Positions 17,100 through 25,881 are shown, numbered from the stretch's first letter. The stretch is 64,000 nt of DNA from Ferruginibacter sp. (GCA_013141115.1 JABFRP010000002.1:1352647-1416646), one strand, 5' to 3'. Numbers and translations are program-made. The notes: generated from the sequence alone by a model not told the origin.

Positions 17100-18584
17100 T
17101 TAAAGGGATTTATTACTTAAAATTAGGGTATCTATAATGAATGATAACTGCCTGTCATCATTATTTTTAAAAGACTCATACGAATCCGGAATAAAATAAT
17201 CCGGTATCAGGCCGTGGCCACTGTTCTTTTCTTCTTTATTCGTATAAATAAAGTGCACATAAGGAAAACTAAAATTGATCCTGGAATTGGGTAACTCGTA
17301 CTTTAATGTAGTAAAGCCATTGCCGGAATATGCCCCACCCTGTGTTTCTTCTCCAATAATTTTACCTCTTCCGGCATTTTTTACCAGCACCGCAAAATAA
17401 GATGCCGCAGATGCCACTTTACTATTGGTAATAATAAAAACATTACCACCGTAATGAATACTATTGGGCTGCCACACTTCAATTAATGAATCGGGCATGG
17501 TAAAAAAATCGCTGTTAAGCTTTGCAAAAAATTCCTTTTCAATATTTTCATTTACACCATCTTTATAATTGGTATTAAACCCGTTTTCTAAATAACCGGT
17601 ATAGGGTATCGTTTTAATTTTACAAATGGCCCGCTCAAATTCATTAAAAGGCTTTTGAGTTAAAAAAGAATACAATAAAAAGGAGTTGTATAATTTCCCC
17701 CCCGTGTTTTCTCTTAAGTCGATAATTAACGATTTTATATTCTTTTTATTTTGCAACAGTTCAAATGAATTATTGCAAAAATTTTCAAATGCATTTTGTT
17801 TTAGCGTTCCCTCATATTCAAATGTGGCCAGGCGTAAATAAGCATATTGTTTTGGGTTGTTGATGTAAAAATCATAGTCCAGTGTAACGGGGTCATAATA
17901 GTATTTATAATTTACTTCCCTGTTATTCCATTCGGATAAACTTATAGCGGTTTCTGTTAGCAGGCTTTGTTTACCCAGTGTATCAATTATTTTTAATTCA
18001 AATTTTTGCTGTGCGCCATATTTTAAAAAATAGTCGATACTAAAATTATCTGCCGCCAGGTTTTCCTGTGTTTTTCTGTGAAAACCTTCTACAGAATTGT
18101 AAGCCATCAGGCTTTTGATAACATCTTTTACCGGTTTGTTGTTAATACTTGTTATTTCTGTTCTTTGTGGTAAATCATAGCCAACTACATTTACAAACAA
18201 CTTATTGTTTATCCACTTTACCGGGTAAGGAAAAAAAATATCCCGGTTTTGCAATGTATCGTAAACATAATCGGCTAAATCGGCATTAGTGTGAGAGCAA
18301 CCGGTTTCATTGGCAATAAAATTGATCTTGTTATAAAAATCTCTAACTGTTATTGGATCGGTTATGGAATTACTAATACTATCTGTTAGGTAAGAAAATC
18401 TTTTTTTGGAGAGATAAACGTTCAACGAAGGATGTGCCTTTTTTAAAATGGCAGTAAAAATATCAAGATCTTCCTTTGCTTTTTTTAATGAAATTTTTTG
18501 AGAGGAGGGATCTTCTAACTTGTCAATTACACAACCTGCCAGCAAGAGTGCATTAACAATAATAACAGAGATCAATTTTTTCAT
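17100..18584 (-). CDS. S41 family peptidase, lipoprotein (second copy type)
   Basis: The product is 494 aa. The signal ends in a lipobox (ALLLAGC), so it should be an envelope lipoprotein. The S41 core shows SLIIDLRENTGGKLYNSF, then VFIITNSKVASAASYFAVLVKNAG with the likely catalytic Ser in ASAAS, and IIGEETQGGAYSG. An N-terminal helical domain (AKEDLDIFTAILKKAHPSL) matches the same region of the S41 protein at 12236-13732 (QEDYSLLKNILQKKHPSL), so the two are paralogues. It sits between kdsD and manC with 7 and 4 bp gaps, inside one transcription unit. A role in envelope maturation or sugar pathway control is possible but not shown. Confidence 0.85.
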   Translation of the reverse strand: MKKLISVIIVNALLLAGCVIDKLEDPSSQKISLKKAKEDLDIFTAILKKAHPSLNVYLSKKRFSYLTDSISNSITDPITVRDFYNKINFIANETGCSHTNADLADYVYDTLQNRDIFFPYPVKWINNKLFVNVVGYDLPQRTEITSINNKPVKDVIKSLMAYNSVEGFHRKTQENLAADNFSIDYFLKYGAQQKFELKIIDTLGKQSLLTETAISLSEWNNREVNYKYYYDPVTLDYDFYINNPKQYAYLRLATFEYEGTLKQNAFENFCNNSFELLQNKKNIKSLIIDLRENTGGKLYNSFLLYSFLTQKPFNEFERAICKIKTIPYTGYLENGFNTNYKDGVNENIEKEFFAKLNSDFFTMPDSLIEVWQPNSIHYGGNVFIITNSKVASAASYFAVLVKNAGRGKIIGEETQGGAYSGNGFTTLKYELPNSRINFSFPYVHFIYTNKEEKNSGHGLIPDYFIPDSYESFKNNDDRQLSFIIDTLILSNKSL

Positions 18585-18591
18585 TGCGCTG

Positions 18592-19557
18592 CTATATTAT
18601 TCCCTCTCTTATTAAATCATGTAAATGGATAATACCTGCATACAATTCGTTTTCCACCACAACCAGCTGGCTGATATTGTGGTAGCGCAATACATCCAGC
18701 GCCTCTGTTGCCAATGCATCTGCTGTAATTGTTTTAGGGTTTGTACTCATAATATCCGCTGCTGTAAGTTTGCCAAGGTCGTTGCTGCTCTCCAGCATTC
18801 TTCTTAAATCACCATCAGTTATTATACCCAACACATTATTTGCGGTATTTACCACTACAGCCGTGCCCAATCGCTTTTTAGTCATCTCCACAATTACTTC
18901 TTTAAGGCTTGCCTGCGGCAGTACTGCAGGTTTTTCGTTTTGAGAAGACAGATCACTAACGCGTAAGTATAATTTTTTTCCCAAAATTCCTCCCGGATGA
19001 AACTTTGCAAAATCTTCGCTGTTAAACCCCTTTAATTCCATCAGGCAAACTGCTAATGCATCACCCATTACCATTTGTGCGGTGGTACTTGTGGTAGGGG
19101 CAAGGTTATTAGGGCAGGCTTCTTGCTGTACCGTTGTATTTAAAACAATATTGCTTTGTTGTGCCAGGTACGATTGCATATTGCCCACCATACCTATAAC
19201 CGTATTGTCAAAATTCTTTATTAAAGATGCCAATACTTTTATCTCCGGGCTGTCGCCACTTTTACTTATTATCATTACCACATCATTCACCTGTATCATA
19301 CCCAAATCGCCATGTATAGCATCTGCAGCATGCATAAAAAGCGATGGAGTTCCTGTGCTGTTTAATGTAGCCACAATTTTTTGTGCCACCACTGCACTTT
19401 TACCAATACCGCTTATTACCAACCTGCCTTTTGCTGCTGCAATATTTTCAACTGCTTTTACAAAATCATCATTAATAAAAGCTGCCAAACCATTTACTGA
19501 TTGCGCTTCTAACTCAATAGTACGAAGTGCAGAAGATATAATTGACTTATTATTCAT
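18592..19557 (-). CDS. kdsD: D-arabinose 5-phosphate isomerase (KpsF/GutQ family)
   Basis: A 321 aa protein with an N-terminal SIS sugar-isomerase domain and two C-terminal CBS domains. In the SIS part, GRLVISGIGKSAVVAQKIVATLNSTGTPS, HAADAIHGDLGMI and MIISKSGDSPEI are characteristic. The linker FAKFHPGGILGKKL is the family hallmark. The CBS pair follows (KEVIVEMTKKRLGTAVVV; IMSTNPKTITADALATEAL). The enzyme converts ribulose 5-phosphate to arabinose 5-phosphate for KDO synthesis, needed for lipopolysaccharide. It is the first gene of a minus-strand unit with an S41 gene and manC, driven by a promoter at 19569-19599. Divergent from recQ. Confidence 0.93.
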   Translation of the reverse strand: MNNKSIISSALRTIELEAQSVNGLAAFINDDFVKAVENIAAAKGRLVISGIGKSAVVAQKIVATLNSTGTPSLFMHAADAIHGDLGMIQVNDVVMIISKSGDSPEIKVLASLIKNFDNTVIGMVGNMQSYLAQQSNIVLNTTVQQEACPNNLAPTTSTTAQMVMGDALAVCLMELKGFNSEDFAKFHPGGILGKKLYLRVSDLSSQNEKPAVLPQASLKEVIVEMTKKRLGTAVVVNTANNVLGIITDGDLRRMLESSNDLGKLTAADIMSTNPKTITADALATEALDVLRYHNISQLVVVENELYAGIIHLHDLIREGII

Positions 19558-19568
19558 TTTTGATGCCG

Positions 19569-19599
19569 CAAACCTACTCTAAATAGGGCATAATGCAAA
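19569..19599 (-). promoter_or_regulatory. Bacteroidota-type promoter for kdsD-S41-manC
   Basis: On the minus strand TTTG (19599-19596) and TAGGTTTG (19576-19569) are 19 bp apart, matching -33 and -7 boxes. The ATG at 19557 lies 11 bp after the -7 box, so the leader is only a few bases. The remaining intergenic stretch to recQ (19600-19813) shows a weaker candidate for recQ: TTG at 19711-19713 and TAACTTCG at 19734-19741, with one mismatch. Confidence 0.65.
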
Positions 19600-19813
19600 G
19601 ACAGTTGGGCGCTATTGTTACTGTTTTTAATTAAGTGTTGCTGTTTGGCTTTTTTTGATTATCTTAAATGGTGATTAAATGTTAATTATCGGGTACGCTG
19701 TTTAAAGGGCTTGCTTTTACAGCAGCAGTGAGTTAACTTCGCTGCCCCGTTTTAAAAACCTTGTTTACATAAAATAAAACGACACAAAGAAATAGTGTGA
19801 AGGAAAACTTGTT

Positions 19814-22102
19814 ATGGCTACCATAAAATCAAAAGCTGCTAAACCAAAAGCCGCAATTAAAAAATCGCCGAAACAACCCGGCGAAAAAGCTATATTTCAA
19901 AAAAATACATTTGATTTAACTGCTGCATTGCAACAGCATTTTGGGCTGGATAGTTTTAGAGGCACCCAGGAAGATATTATTAACAACCTGTTGAATGGCA
20001 ATGATACTTTTGTAATTATGCCTACTGGTGGGGGCAAAAGCTTGTGTTACCAGTTGCCGGCAATTATAAGTGATGGTGTGGCAATAATTGTATCGCCATT
20101 AATTGCATTAATGAAAAACCAGGTTGACCTGGTAAGAAGTTACAGCAGTAAAGACCATGTGGCACATTTTTTAAACAGCACACTAAACAAAGGGCAGCAA
20201 AAAATAGTAAAGGACGATCTTACTACCGGTAAAACAAAAATGCTTTATGTAGCGCCGGAAACAATGACCAAGGAAGAGAACGTTACATTTTTTAAAGAAC
20301 TTAAAATTTCTTTCTTTGCTGTGGATGAAGCACATTGTATATCGGAATGGGGGCATGATTTCAGGCCGGAATACCGCAGGCTGAGAGAGATAATGGATAT
20401 GATAGATGAAAAAATTCCGGTAATTGCGTTAACTGCTACAGCTACCCCAAAAGTGCAGAGCGATATTGTAAAAAACCTGGGCCTGCGTAACCCTAAGATA
20501 TTCATCTCCTCATTTAACCGGCCCAACCTCTATTACGAAGTACAGCCAAAAGTAAACCTCGATCAAACCAATAAAAGCATTGTACGCTTTATACAACAGC
20601 ATAAAGGCAAAAGCGGTATTATTTATACCCTTAACCGTAAAACCACCGAAGAGCTGGCAAGTATGCTGATGGCTAATGGTATTAAAGCCGTGGCATATCA
20701 TGCTGGGCTGGATGCTAAATTAAGAGCCGACCGACAGGACCAGTTTTTAAACGAAGATGTGGATGTAATTGTAGCCACCATTGCTTTTGGAATGGGTATT
20801 GATAAACCTGATGTTCGTTTTGTTATTCATTACAACATACCTAAATCAATTGAAAATTATTACCAGGAAACAGGGCGTGGCGGAAGAGATGGTATGGAAG
20901 GAAAATGCATCCTGTATTATTCGCATAAAGATGTGGCCAAGCTGGAGCATTTTATGAGGGATAAGCCGCTTAGCGAAAGAGAAGTGGGTGCACAACTGAT
21001 CAACGAAACCGTGAGTTATGCCGAAAGCAGCGTATGCCGCCGTAAAACCTTACTGCATTATTTTGGAGAAAATTATGATGACAGTAAAAGCTGCGGCCAT
21101 TGCGATAACTGCTTAAACCCTAAAGAAAGAATTGAGGCTAAAAACGAAGCGGTTATTGTACTAAAAATTGTAAAAGCACTGGAAGAGCGCTTTCCTATTG
21201 AATATGTGCAGCTGATATTGGCTGGCAAAGCTACACCTGCAGTAAAAATGTACCGGCACGAAGAGCTGGATGTTTTTGCCAGCGGTAATGATAAAGAACC
21301 TCATTTTTGGAACAGCCTTATACGCCAGATGTTGTTAAGTGGTTTAATTGCAAAAGATATTGTGGAATATGGTTTGTTGAAATTAACCAAACAGGGCGAA
21401 GCATTTTTAAAGAAACCCTCTTCTTATAAAATTGTATTAAATAATTTATTTGAAGATGCTAATGCCGATGACGAGGAAAGCGAACAAACTGCAGAGGCTG
21501 CAAGTACAGTTGATGAAAAGCTGGTAGAATTATTAAAAGAACTTCGTAAAAAAGTTTCTAAAGAAAAAAACCTGCCGCCCTTTGTTATCTTTTTAGAAAG
21601 CAGTTTGGAAGATATGGCCACCATGTATCCTACTACAATGGCAGAACTGGAAAAAATAAGTGGTGTAAGCAAAGGCAAAGCCATGCGTTATGGCAAACCC
21701 TTTTTAGATGTAATTATAGCTTACGTAGCCGCCAATGATGTTACCAAACCAGATGATTTTGTAATGAAAAGTGTGGCTAACCACAACAATAACAAAATAT
21801 TCATTATACAAAATATAGATAAAAAAATCCCTTTAGAAACACTGGCAAAAAACAGGGGTTTAAGAATTGATGAGCTTTTAGAAGAAATGGAAACCATTGT
21901 AGCCAGCGGCACCAAGCTCAACCTGGATTATGCTATTGATGAAATGGTAGATGAGTATGAACAGGAAGAAATTCTGGATTATTTTAAAAATTGCGAAACC
22001 TCTTCGCTACAGATAGCGCAGGAAGAAATGGCCGACAGCAATTTTAACTGGGAGCAGTTAAAACTAATGCGGATCAAGTTTTTATGTGTATATGGCAATT
22101 GA
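19814..22102 (+). CDS. recQ: ATP-dependent DNA helicase RecQ
   Basis: The product is 762 aa. A basic N-terminal tail (Lys/Ala-rich, residues 1-30) precedes an SF2 helicase core: motif 0/Q region GLDSFRGTQEDII, Walker A MPTGGGKSLCYQLPA, DEAH box FFAVDEAHCISEWGHDFRP, LTATATPKV, and motif VI YYQETGRGGRDG. The RecQ zinc site is present as CRRKTLLHYFG...CGHCDNC. An HRDC domain (LPPFVIFLESSLEDMA...ISGVSKGKAMRYG) follows, then a long C-terminal winged-helix-like extension. The length is at the upper end for bacterial RecQ because of this extension. It unwinds 3'-5' in recombination and fork repair. It stands alone, divergent from kdsD. Confidence 0.95.
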   Translation: MATIKSKAAKPKAAIKKSPKQPGEKAIFQKNTFDLTAALQQHFGLDSFRGTQEDIINNLLNGNDTFVIMPTGGGKSLCYQLPAIISDGVAIIVSPLIALMKNQVDLVRSYSSKDHVAHFLNSTLNKGQQKIVKDDLTTGKTKMLYVAPETMTKEENVTFFKELKISFFAVDEAHCISEWGHDFRPEYRRLREIMDMIDEKIPVIALTATATPKVQSDIVKNLGLRNPKIFISSFNRPNLYYEVQPKVNLDQTNKSIVRFIQQHKGKSGIIYTLNRKTTEELASMLMANGIKAVAYHAGLDAKLRADRQDQFLNEDVDVIVATIAFGMGIDKPDVRFVIHYNIPKSIENYYQETGRGGRDGMEGKCILYYSHKDVAKLEHFMRDKPLSEREVGAQLINETVSYAESSVCRRKTLLHYFGENYDDSKSCGHCDNCLNPKERIEAKNEAVIVLKIVKALEERFPIEYVQLILAGKATPAVKMYRHEELDVFASGNDKEPHFWNSLIRQMLLSGLIAKDIVEYGLLKLTKQGEAFLKKPSSYKIVLNNLFEDANADDEESEQTAEAASTVDEKLVELLKELRKKVSKEKNLPPFVIFLESSLEDMATMYPTTMAELEKISGVSKGKAMRYGKPFLDVIIAYVAANDVTKPDDFVMKSVANHNNNKIFIIQNIDKKIPLETLAKNRGLRIDELLEEMETIVASGTKLNLDYAIDEMVDEYEQEEILDYFKNCETSSLQIAQEEMADSNFNWEQLKLMRIKFLCVYGN

Positions 22103-22123
22103 TTTTAGATTTTTGATTGTGGA

Positions 22124-22156
22124 TTGCGGATTTTTAAGAGAATACCCTTATTTTTG
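22124..22156 (+). promoter_or_regulatory. Promoter of tRNA-Phe
   Basis: TTG at 22124-22126 and TATTTTTG at 22149-22156 match the -33 and -7 elements with a 22 bp spacer. The tRNA begins 37 bp downstream of the -7 box. Confidence 0.55.
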
Positions 22157-22192
22157 CTGCCCGAATTAGATATTTATATCCAATTAACGGAA

Positions 22193-22265
22193 GGTGCGGT
22201 AGCTCAGTTGGTAGAGCAAAGGACTGAAAATCCTTGTGTCGCCGGTTCAATCCCGGCCCACACCA
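22193..22265 (+). tRNA. tRNA-Phe (GAA)
   Basis: A 73 nt cloverleaf can be folded by eye. Acceptor GGTGCGG pairs with CCACACC, D stem GCTC/GAGC, anticodon stem AAGGA/TCCTT with loop CTGAAAA (anticodon GAA), variable loop GTGTC, T stem GCCGG/CCGGC with loop TTCAATC, discriminator A. CCA is not encoded. Position 5 of the acceptor stem is a C-A mismatch (22197 with 22260); all other stem positions pair. A strong terminator follows immediately. Confidence 0.95.
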
Positions 22266-22269
22266 CAAA

Positions 22270-22302
22270 AAACCTCCTGATATTTTATCAGGAGGTTTTT
22301 TT
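22270..22302 (+). terminator. Intrinsic terminator of tRNA-Phe, possibly shared with panD
   Basis: AAACCTCCTGATA and TATCAGGAGGTTT form a 13 bp stem around TTT, followed by a T run. An A run on the other side would let it also stop the convergent panD transcript. Confidence 0.85.
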
Positions 22303-22320
22303 ATTAAAGTAGCAGGTTAA

Positions 22321-22665
22321 TTACAACTTATTTCCTTCTTTAGGAAAAACAACCGTTGGTTTAAAGGTTTTGGCTTCCTCAAAATCAAGCAATGCATAAG
22401 AAATAACAATTACAATATCTCCTTCAGCGCCTTTTCTGGCAGCCGGGCCATTAAGGCAAACCACGCCGCTGCCTCTTGCCCCTTTAATAATATAGGTTTC
22501 TATACGTTCCCCATTATTTACGTTTACCACTTGTATTTTTTCGTGCTCAATCATATTAGCGGCATCCATCAGGTCTTCATCTAAAGTAAGGCTGCCCACA
22601 TAATTTAAATTGGCTTCTGTTATCACCGCACGGTGAATTTTTGATTTTAATATTTGTATTTGCAT
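22321..22665 (-). CDS. panD: Aspartate 1-decarboxylase
   Basis: A 114 aa pyruvoyl-dependent enzyme that makes beta-alanine from aspartate for pantothenate and CoA synthesis. The self-cleavage site Gly24-Ser25 is visible in [16 protein letters not shown]; cleavage would create the pyruvoyl group on the chain starting at Ser25. Other conserved parts are [10 protein letters not shown], Glu/Arg in [10 protein letters not shown], and the loop [19 protein letters not shown]. The length is typical. It stands alone on the minus strand between the tRNA terminator and the nrtR-like gene. Confidence 0.95.
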   Translation of the reverse strand: MQIQILKSKIHRAVITEANLNYVGSLTLDEDLMDAANMIEHEKIQVVNVNNGERIETYIIKGARGSGVVCLNGPAARKGAEGDIVIVISYALLDFEEAKTFKPTVVFPKEGNKL

Positions 22666-22815
22666 GGTGTAAAATTACGAAGTATATAAATTACCTGCAC
22701 GGTAATAAACAACCGTTATTATGCTTTTCTTTACCTTTAAAATTAATTCTGTTCTCAAGAAAAGGGACAGCTGGATTTTTAAATTCTTATCTTTTAAAAA
22801 ATTGTCAAAAAAACT

Positions 22816-23508
22816 ATGCAGGTACAATCATCCAACATAAAGGTAGCGGTGGATGCCATTGTATTTGGTTACTCTAAAATTGATGGGGTATCTGTTTTAC
22901 TCATTAAAAGAAAATACACGCCATATAAAGATTGCTGGGCCATACCCGGAGGTTTTGTGTTGAACAACGAAAGCCTGGAAGAAGCCGTTAAAAGAGAATT
23001 GCTGGAAGAAACCGGCATTAAAGTAAATTATTTAGAACAACTGTATAGTTTTGGCGAACCCAAACGTGACCCACGGCAGCGTATTATTTCCATTGCTTAT
23101 TTTGCGCTGGTAAAAAGCGCCTTGTTTCAGCAGTTAAAAGCCAGTACCGATGCAGAAGAAGCACAATGGTTTAGTATTAACAAACTGCCATCGTTGGCTT
23201 TTGATCATAAACAAATATTGCAGGTGGCTATTGAACGTGTTCGTGCCAAGATCCGCTATCAACCTATTGGTTTTGAATTGCTGGATAAAAAATTCCCGTT
23301 CTCTGATCTTGAAAAACTATATACCGCTTTATTAGACCGTGCTATCGACCGCCGCAATTTTACAAAAAAAATTCTCTCTTTAGGATTATTGGAAGATACC
23401 GGGGAGCTTGCTGCATCCTCCGGCGCCGGAAGGCCCAGTAAAATTTACCAGTTCAATAAAAAGCGGTACCAACATTTATTGAAGGAAGGCATGCATTTTG
23501 AAATATAA
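22816..23508 (+). CDS. nrtR: NrtR-type transcriptional regulator (Nudix domain plus winged helix)
   Basis: The product is 230 aa. Residues 10-145 form a Nudix fold with WAIPGGFVLNNESLEEAVKRELLEETGI, close to the Nudix box. Residues 155-230 form a winged helix (LYTALLDRAIDRRNFTKKILSLGLLEDTGE, then a Gly-rich wing and KIYQFNKKRYQHLL). This two-domain form is the NrtR family, in which the Nudix-like domain binds ADP-ribose or related NAD metabolites and the wing binds DNA. It lies 81 bp upstream of a nicotinamide-salvage operon, with a perfect palindrome in the gap. It is therefore the likely regulator of that operon and, through it, of the ADP-ribose and RNA-repair genes. An AraR-like sugar role, known for related Bacteroidota proteins, is less likely here. 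Confidence 0.85.
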   Translation: MQVQSSNIKVAVDAIVFGYSKIDGVSVLLIKRKYTPYKDCWAIPGGFVLNNESLEEAVKRELLEETGIKVNYLEQLYSFGEPKRDPRQRIISIAYFALVKSALFQQLKASTDAEEAQWFSINKLPSLAFDHKQILQVAIERVRAKIRYQPIGFELLDKKFPFSDLEKLYTALLDRAIDRRNFTKKILSLGLLEDTGELAASSGAGRPSKIYQFNKKRYQHLLKEGMHFEI

Positions 23509-23522
23509 TGCGCTGAAAAAAT

Positions 23523-23547
23523 AATTTGCGTAAAATTGACGCAAATT
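23523..23547. promoter_or_regulatory. Candidate NrtR operator (perfect palindrome)
   Basis: AATTTGCGT at 23523-23531 and ACGCAAATT at 23539-23547 are perfect 9 bp inverted repeats separated by 7 bp. The TTG of the -33 box (23536-23538) is within the spacer, so a bound dimer would block the promoter. Assignment to NrtR is inferred from the adjacent regulator gene. Confidence 0.7.
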
Positions 23548-23567
23548 AAAAATTCTCCATATCTTTG
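23536..23567 (+). promoter_or_regulatory. Promoter of the NAD/ADP-ribose/RNA-repair operon
   Basis: TTG at 23536-23538 and TATCTTTG at 23560-23567 match the -33 and -7 boxes with a 21 bp spacer. The first start codon is at 23590. Downstream gaps are 37 bp or less up to the terminator at 28848, so this promoter can serve seven genes. Confidence 0.7.
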
Positions 23568-23589
23568 TGTTATCAAAAATTAATGAACA

Positions 23590-24381
23590 ATGAAAACAAT
23601 CAATCTTAATACCGGCGAAGGCGTTACAATAACCATCTTTCCTGATGGCCAGCCACACGTTAATGTACAAGCTGTGCAAGATGGTGAGGAAGTAAAAGTG
23701 GTTTGCTCTATTACAGATACCAGCAAGTTGTTACAGCTACTGGAAATATCCAACGCTCTGGATAATTTATTTGCCATAAAAAAAGTATTGGTGATCCCTT
23801 ACCTGATGGCTGCCCGTTACGACAGGCTGATGCAACATGGGGATAGTGTCGATTTAAAAGTAGTGGCCGACCTTATCAACCTTTGTGGCTTTAGTAAAGT
23901 GTATTTATATGATGTACATTCTGATGTTTCGTTATTGCTTATAAAAAATGCCATTGGTATAACTAATGAAGCGTTGGTAAAAGCTTATAATATGCCCGAT
24001 GCTGTATTAATTTGTCCTGATGCAGGTGCCAGCAAAAAAGTAGGCAAGTATTTTGGCTGGAACAGCAACATCAAAGAAATTGTTTACTGCAGTAAAAACC
24101 GTGACCTGGCAACAGGTAAGATCAGCCTGGAAATTTTAGAACCACAGGAATGTGCAGGCCGCAACTGTGTAATCATTGATGATATCTGTGATGGTGGTGG
24201 TACTTTTCTGGCAATAGCAGAAAAAATTAAACCGGCACATTTAACCCTTATTGTTACCCACGGTATTTTTTCTAAGGGATTTGATACGTTGCATAAATAT
24301 TTTCAGCAGATCATTGTATCTAACAGTTTGTATAAAACATACGATTCACCCATTGTAAAAACTTTAAAACATTTTGAATAA
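23590..24381 (+). CDS. PRPP-synthetase-like protein (ribose-phosphate or ADP-ribose pyrophosphokinase)
   Basis: The product is 263 aa, shorter than the roughly 310 aa of housekeeping Prs. The family fold is clear: FPDGQPHVNV, VLVIPYLMAARYDRLMQHGDSVDLKVVADLI, VYLYDVHSD, CPDAGASKKVGKYFG, and CVIIDDICDGGGTFLAIAEKI. It differs from ordinary Prs at ligand loops: ARYDR for ARQDR, and DDICDGGGT for the usual DDMxDTGGT that holds ribose 5-phosphate. It lies 8 bp before a NAMPT-like gene. It could supply PRPP for nicotinamide salvage. Alternatively it could pyrophosphorylate ADP-ribose, as the Prs homologue does in phage NAD+ reconstitution pathway 1. Sequence alone cannot decide. Confidence 0.8.
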   Translation: MKTINLNTGEGVTITIFPDGQPHVNVQAVQDGEEVKVVCSITDTSKLLQLLEISNALDNLFAIKKVLVIPYLMAARYDRLMQHGDSVDLKVVADLINLCGFSKVYLYDVHSDVSLLLIKNAIGITNEALVKAYNMPDAVLICPDAGASKKVGKYFGWNSNIKEIVYCSKNRDLATGKISLEILEPQECAGRNCVIIDDICDGGGTFLAIAEKIKPAHLTLIVTHGIFSKGFDTLHKYFQQIIVSNSLYKTYDSPIVKTLKHFE

Positions 24382-24389
24382 AATTAATT

Positions 24390-25844
24390 ATGAAAACGAA
24401 TCCATTTTTATTAACCGATTATTATAAAGTAGGCCATGTATTTCAATATCCTGATAAAACAGAACTGGTGTACAGCAACCTTACGCCACGCAATAGCCGC
24501 TTAAAAGATATTGACGAAATGGTATTTTTTGGTATGCAGTATTTTACCAAAGAATACCTGCTTAAATATTTCAACGAAAACTTTTTTGATCAGCCAAAAG
24601 AAAAAGTAATTACTGATTATAAAAGAAGGATAAGCACCTCATTAGGCGCAGGTTTACCCAGTTATGAGCATTTGGAAAAACTCCACGATCTTGGCTACTT
24701 GCCTATAGAAATAAAAGCATTGCCCGAAGGTAGTAAAGTGCCAATGAGGGTGCCTTGCGTTACCATTGTAAACACCATACCGGAGTTTTACTGGCTCACC
24801 AATTTTTTAGAAACTTTGTTAAGTGCCATCATCTGGCAGCCTTGTACCAGTGCTACTATTGCCCACGCTTACAAAATATTGCTGAATAAATATGCGATAG
24901 AAACGGGAATGCCAATGGAATTTGTACAATGGCAGGGGCATGATTTTTCTTTCCGGGGAATGAGTTCTTTGGAAACTGCCATACTTAGTGGCATGGGGCA
25001 TTTATTAAGTTTTACAGGCACCGATACCATTCCTGCTATTGATGCTTTGGAGCAATATTATAATGCCAATGCTGATAAAGAGTTGATTGGCGGCAGCGTT
25101 GCTGCAACAGAACACAGCGTAATGTGCAGCGGCAGTAAAGATGGTGAGCTGGAAACTTTTAAACGCCTTATAACCGAAGTTTATCCATCAGGCATAGTAA
25201 GTATTGTTAGTGATACCTGGGACCTTTGGAAAGTATGTACCGAATATTTAACTGCATTAAAAGAAACCGTTTTACAAAGAGAGGGTAAAGTAGTTATCAG
25301 ACCTGATAGCGGCGACCCCATAAAAATTATTTGTGGCGATGCTGATGGTAAAACCGAAGCAGAAAGAAAAGGTGTGGTAGAATTATTGTGGGATGTTTTT
25401 GGCGGAACGATCACCGAAAAAGGATTTAAGTTGCTAAATCCACACATTGGTGCTATTTATGGCGATAGTATTAACCTGGAAAGAGCACAAGCCATTTGCG
25501 ATGGCTTAAAAGCAAAAGGCTTTGCCAGCCAGCTAGTGTTTGGTATTGGCAGTTATACCTATCAATACAATACCCGTGATACTTTTGGTACAGCAATGAA
25601 AGCTACATACGTTGTAATTGATGGTGAAGGCAGAGAAATTTTTAAAAATCCCATTACCGATGATGGCACCAAAAGATCGGCCACCGGATTATTAAGCGTA
25701 AAAAAAGAAAACAACAAATTTGTACTTTACGATAAAGTAAGTTGGGAACAAGAAGCACAAAGCGAATTAAAAACCGTTTTTAAAGACGGTAAAATAACAA
25801 AGGAATTTACTTTGGCGGAGATAAGGGCAACATTGGCAGAATAG
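24390..25844 (+). CDS. nadV: Nicotinamide phosphoribosyltransferase-like protein (NAMPT/NadV, possibly Namat)
   Basis: The product is 484 aa, the NAMPT length. Conserved active-site parts are present: FRGMSSLETA after QGHDF, FTGTDTIPA (Asp selecting nicotinamide), AATEHSV (catalytic His), VIRPDSGDP (Arg and Asp binding nicotinamide ribose/phosphate) and YGDSI. One phosphate-binding loop differs: GIGSYTYQ stands where human NAMPT has GSGGGLLQ. The normal reaction joins nicotinamide and PRPP to NMN; a variant family joins nicotinamide to ADP-ribose pyrophosphate to make NAD+ directly. Nicotinamide is also the by-product of KptA, encoded four genes downstream in the same operon, so this enzyme can close the cycle. 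Confidence 0.88.
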   Translation: MKTNPFLLTDYYKVGHVFQYPDKTELVYSNLTPRNSRLKDIDEMVFFGMQYFTKEYLLKYFNENFFDQPKEKVITDYKRRISTSLGAGLPSYEHLEKLHDLGYLPIEIKALPEGSKVPMRVPCVTIVNTIPEFYWLTNFLETLLSAIIWQPCTSATIAHAYKILLNKYAIETGMPMEFVQWQGHDFSFRGMSSLETAILSGMGHLLSFTGTDTIPAIDALEQYYNANADKELIGGSVAATEHSVMCSGSKDGELETFKRLITEVYPSGIVSIVSDTWDLWKVCTEYLTALKETVLQREGKVVIRPDSGDPIKIICGDADGKTEAERKGVVELLWDVFGGTITEKGFKLLNPHIGAIYGDSINLERAQAICDGLKAKGFASQLVFGIGSYTYQYNTRDTFGTAMKATYVVIDGEGREIFKNPITDDGTKRSATGLLSVKKENNKFVLYDKVSWEQEAQSELKTVFKDGKITKEFTLAEIRATLAE

Positions 25845-25881
25845 CCAATAATTTCCGCAGGTATCCTATAACAATTAAAGA

